Assembly (NCBI GenBank): GCA_964429265.1
Contig: CAYSBK010000105.1
Location: 1 to 8,238, forward strand
Direction of reading: 5' to 3'
Length of the DNA stretch: 8,238 nt
Source: CAYSBK01 sp964429265
GTDB lineage: Bacteria; Planctomycetota; Phycisphaerae; Sedimentisphaerales; Anaerobacaceae
The translations under genes were made by a program, and so were the position numbers. How positions within the stretch are numbered: the first letter of the stretch is position 1; each line of letters opens with the position of its first letter. This document shows positions 6,403 to 8,238 of this stretch, in pieces. The notes beneath the pieces were generated by a model, which searched no databases, was not told the DNA's origin, and worked only from the letters and a program-made list of their open reading frames with translations.

Positions 6403-8139
6403 ATGGTAAGTTGTTTTTCTATGCTGCTGCGGGGCAGGTGCAAGTACGGTGCGCTTGTGCCGGTCATATTGTTGGCCGGCTGCGGGGATTTCTTTGCGCA
6501 CAAGCCGACCGAGCTTGAGACGCGGATGATCCTGAGCGAGCTTCAGCAAATCAAGGAAAACCCGAACGTGAACAATCCGGTGCCGGAACTCTACCGGCGC
6601 GACCCTGAGAAGGTGATAGTCGAAGACGGGGTGAAGGTGTTCTATTTCACCCGCTGCCAGCCGGCCGACAGGCTGGCCGAGCTTGTGAACAAGCAGTTCT
6701 CGCAACTGTTCAAGCAAGCCGCCACCAAGTCGCAGCCGCAGGGCAAGGAATACCCCAAGCCGATTTATACGGTCAGCGCGAACCCTGCGACGAACCAGTT
6801 GATAATTCACTGTCCCAATGACCAGCACGCCCGGAAGGTTCTGGAGTTCCTGGAGAAGGTTGACGTGCCGCCGATACAGGTCAATATCGACTGCCTGATT
6901 CTGGAGCGGTTCGCGGACGTAACGATGGACTGGGAGACCACGATCGAGGTAGAAAACCTGCTGGGGGAGAAGATAACACTGGGAGGAAAGGTTGACTCCG
7001 AGGGCAAGCTGTTGCCGGCGTTTCCCGGGGCATCGCTTCGGGAGCCGGCACGGGCGAGTTTCGGGCTGGACCTGGGGTACTGGAAGAACCAGGGCGTCGA
7101 GGGCCACGAGTTCAGGGCCGTGGTCGATATGCTCATCTCGCGGGGGTATCTGAAGATACTGATGAACCCCACGATAGAGACGGTCAACGGCAAGCCTGGC
7201 AAAGTGACCCTGAGAGACAATGTGCCGCTGCAGAAACTGGTCTTTACGCCGAGCCAGCTTGAGCCTGTCAGTATGACCGAGTATCAGTGGGTTGAAGACA
7301 TCCTGGAGGTAACGCCGCACGTTTATGCGGATGGTTCGATCGGGCTTGAGACGAAGATCCAGCTTGGTTCAAAGTCCAAGCCCGAGGGCGTCGTCCAGCG
7401 GGAGATTATCACGGAGCGGAGGATTGAGATCGCCGAGAACCGGATAAAGCCGGGCGACAGCCTGGTCATCGGAGGGATACGCAAAAGCGAGGAGCGGGCG
7501 GTGGTTCGCGGCGTGCCTTTTCTGAAGGATATTCCGCTTCTGGGGATACTGTTTTCGAGCAAGGATGTTGAAGAAAAGGCAACGGAGGTCATTTTTGTTC
7601 TGACGCCGAGCATTTCTTCGGGCGGAATCAAGTACGCCGATATGGTCAGGGATATAAAGCAGAAACGATCGAAGCTGAAGCTGGAGACCGACCTGCATTC
7701 AACGCTGACCGACCCATTCGGCGCGAATGCGTATCTGAACACGATGGAGCGCAAGGCCGCCAGGGCCGAGCTTGAGAAACTCAAGGCCCAGATAGAAAAA
7801 GCCGAGGCGCTTGAGGAAGTGGAGCGGATAGAACAGCAACTGCGCGCGACGGTGGAACAGATACGCGCCGAGCAGGCCAGGGCCGACCGATCGCAGGCTG
7901 AAGCCGAGCAAGCCAGGGCGGAGGCGGAGAAACTTGCCGAGGAACTGAAGAAGATAAAGGCGCAGATTGAGCGTGCCAGCCGGCATAAGAAAGCCGCCGA
8001 GGCCCCGAAGGAAACTTCACCCGACAATCCGGCTGAGGCCAAGTCCCCGCGCAAGCCCGACGCTGCCCAGCCCGCCACCGAGGCCGGCCGGGCCGCCACC
8101 GAAGCACCCGACCCCGAGCCCGGCCCCGGCAAGGCTTAG
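6403..8139 (+). CDS. Secretin-family (type II/III secretion GspD/PilQ-like) lipoprotein with C-terminal coiled coil
   Basis: Probable outer-membrane secretin homologue of 578 aa. The N-terminus is a lipoprotein signal with the lipobox LAGC, giving an acylated Cys27 (codon 6481-6483). ATG 6421 (Met7) is an equally good start, and neither has a clear Shine-Dalgarno. Residues 71-155 resemble a single secretin N-domain (YTVSANPATNQLIIHCPNDQHARKVLEFLEKVD). Residues 157-403 form the secretin domain: FRAVVDMLISRGYLKILMNPTIET (237-260), ILEVTPHVYADGSIGLETKI (300-319), the hallmark GVPFLKDIPLLGILF (370-384) and EVIFVLTP (395-402). Residues about 446-526 are a highly charged Ala/Glu/Lys/Arg coiled coil, and 530-578 a Pro/Ala-rich disordered tail. 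Canonical GspD/PilQ carry several N-domains and sit with secretion or pilus genes; here there is one N-domain at most and no such neighbours. The family call is firm; the exported substrate and pathway are unknown. Confidence 0.85.
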   Translation: MVSCFSMLLRGRCKYGALVPVILLAGCGDFFAHKPTELETRMILSELQQIKENPNVNNPVPELYRRDPEKVIVEDGVKVFYFTRCQPADRLAELVNKQFSQLFKQAATKSQPQGKEYPKPIYTVSANPATNQLIIHCPNDQHARKVLEFLEKVDVPPIQVNIDCLILERFADVTMDWETTIEVENLLGEKITLGGKVDSEGKLLPAFPGASLREPARASFGLDLGYWKNQGVEGHEFRAVVDMLISRGYLKILMNPTIETVNGKPGKVTLRDNVPLQKLVFTPSQLEPVSMTEYQWVEDILEVTPHVYADGSIGLETKIQLGSKSKPEGVVQREIITERRIEIAENRIKPGDSLVIGGIRKSEERAVVRGVPFLKDIPLLGILFSSKDVEEKATEVIFVLTPSISSGGIKYADMVRDIKQKRSKLKLETDLHSTLTDPFGANAYLNTMERKAARAELEKLKAQIEKAEALEEVERIEQQLRATVEQIRAEQARADRSQAEAEQARAEAEKLAEELKKIKAQIERASRHKKAAEAPKETSPDNPAEAKSPRKPDAAQPATEAGRAATEAPDPEPGPGKA

Positions 8140-8178
8140 CAGTGATTACAACCCCGCCTGCCTGCCCTTTCATTTGAA

Positions 8179-8202
8179 CGGTTCCGCCGCCGCGGTTCCG
8201 CC
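8179..8202 (+). repeat. Short direct repeat after the secretin gene
   Basis: CGGTTCCGCC occurs at 8179-8188 and again at 8193-8202. It overlaps a possible 6-bp stem, CGCCGC (8188-8193) with GCGGCG (8204-8209). No T run follows, so this is not a clear intrinsic terminator. The rest of 8140-8238 shows no gene I can support. Confidence 0.4.
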
Positions 8203-8238
8203 TGCGGCGACACTGCAAGCACGGCGTATTGGTCGGCG

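Noticed and set aside
6304..7320. 338-codon minus-strand open frame opposite the secretin gene
   Set aside because: Arg/Leu/Gln-rich shadow translation; the plus strand carries the clear secretin domain.
8185..8209. Intrinsic terminator after the secretin-like gene
   Set aside because: A short GC stem can form but no T run follows it.

Overview
This is a GC-rich stretch of bacterial chromosome carrying core genes. A lipoprotein with a secretin domain points to a cell with an outer membrane. The thiazole branch uses ThiH, an oxygen-sensitive radical-SAM enzyme, rather than the oxidase ThiO, which suits an anaerobic or facultative lifestyle. Several genes appear to start at GTG or TTG and have weak Shine-Dalgarno sequences. 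My best guess at lineage is Planctomycetota/Phycisphaerae-like, but this is an impression with low confidence. I see no phage, transposon, CRISPR, toxin or other accessory hallmark.

Layout. (1) Bases 88-1211: a promoter with consensus-like boxes drives sppA, a short-form, membrane-anchored signal peptide peptidase. (2) Bases 1238-4286: a second promoter of the same layout (TTGnnn, 17 bp, TATAAT) precedes a TPP riboswitch and a tight thiF-thiS-thiG-thiH operon. (3) Bases 4277-6269, minus strand: rimO then pgsA, a pair found next to each other in many bacteria. pgsA converges on thiH and their coding ends overlap by 10 bp. (4) Bases 6270-6402: a short divergent gap that holds an inverted repeat in the rimO leader. 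(5) Bases 6403-8139: a secretin-family lipoprotein with an unusual C-terminal coiled coil and Pro/Ala-rich tail. No other secretion or pilus genes are visible beside it. Bases 1-87 and 8140-8238 hold nothing assignable.

How the genes work together. ThiF adenylates the C-terminal Gly-Gly of ThiS, which then carries sulfur as a thiocarboxylate. ThiH cleaves tyrosine to give dehydroglycine. ThiG joins these with deoxyxylulose phosphate to form the thiazole of thiamin. The product of the whole pathway, TPP, feeds back through the riboswitch. thiC, thiE and thiD are not in the window. SppA, RimO and PgsA are independent housekeeping functions (membrane peptide turnover, S12 modification, phosphatidylglycerol synthesis).

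I found no convincing undescribed system. The points most worth a second look are the orphan secretin-like lipoprotein with its coiled-coil extension, and the structured rimO leader.
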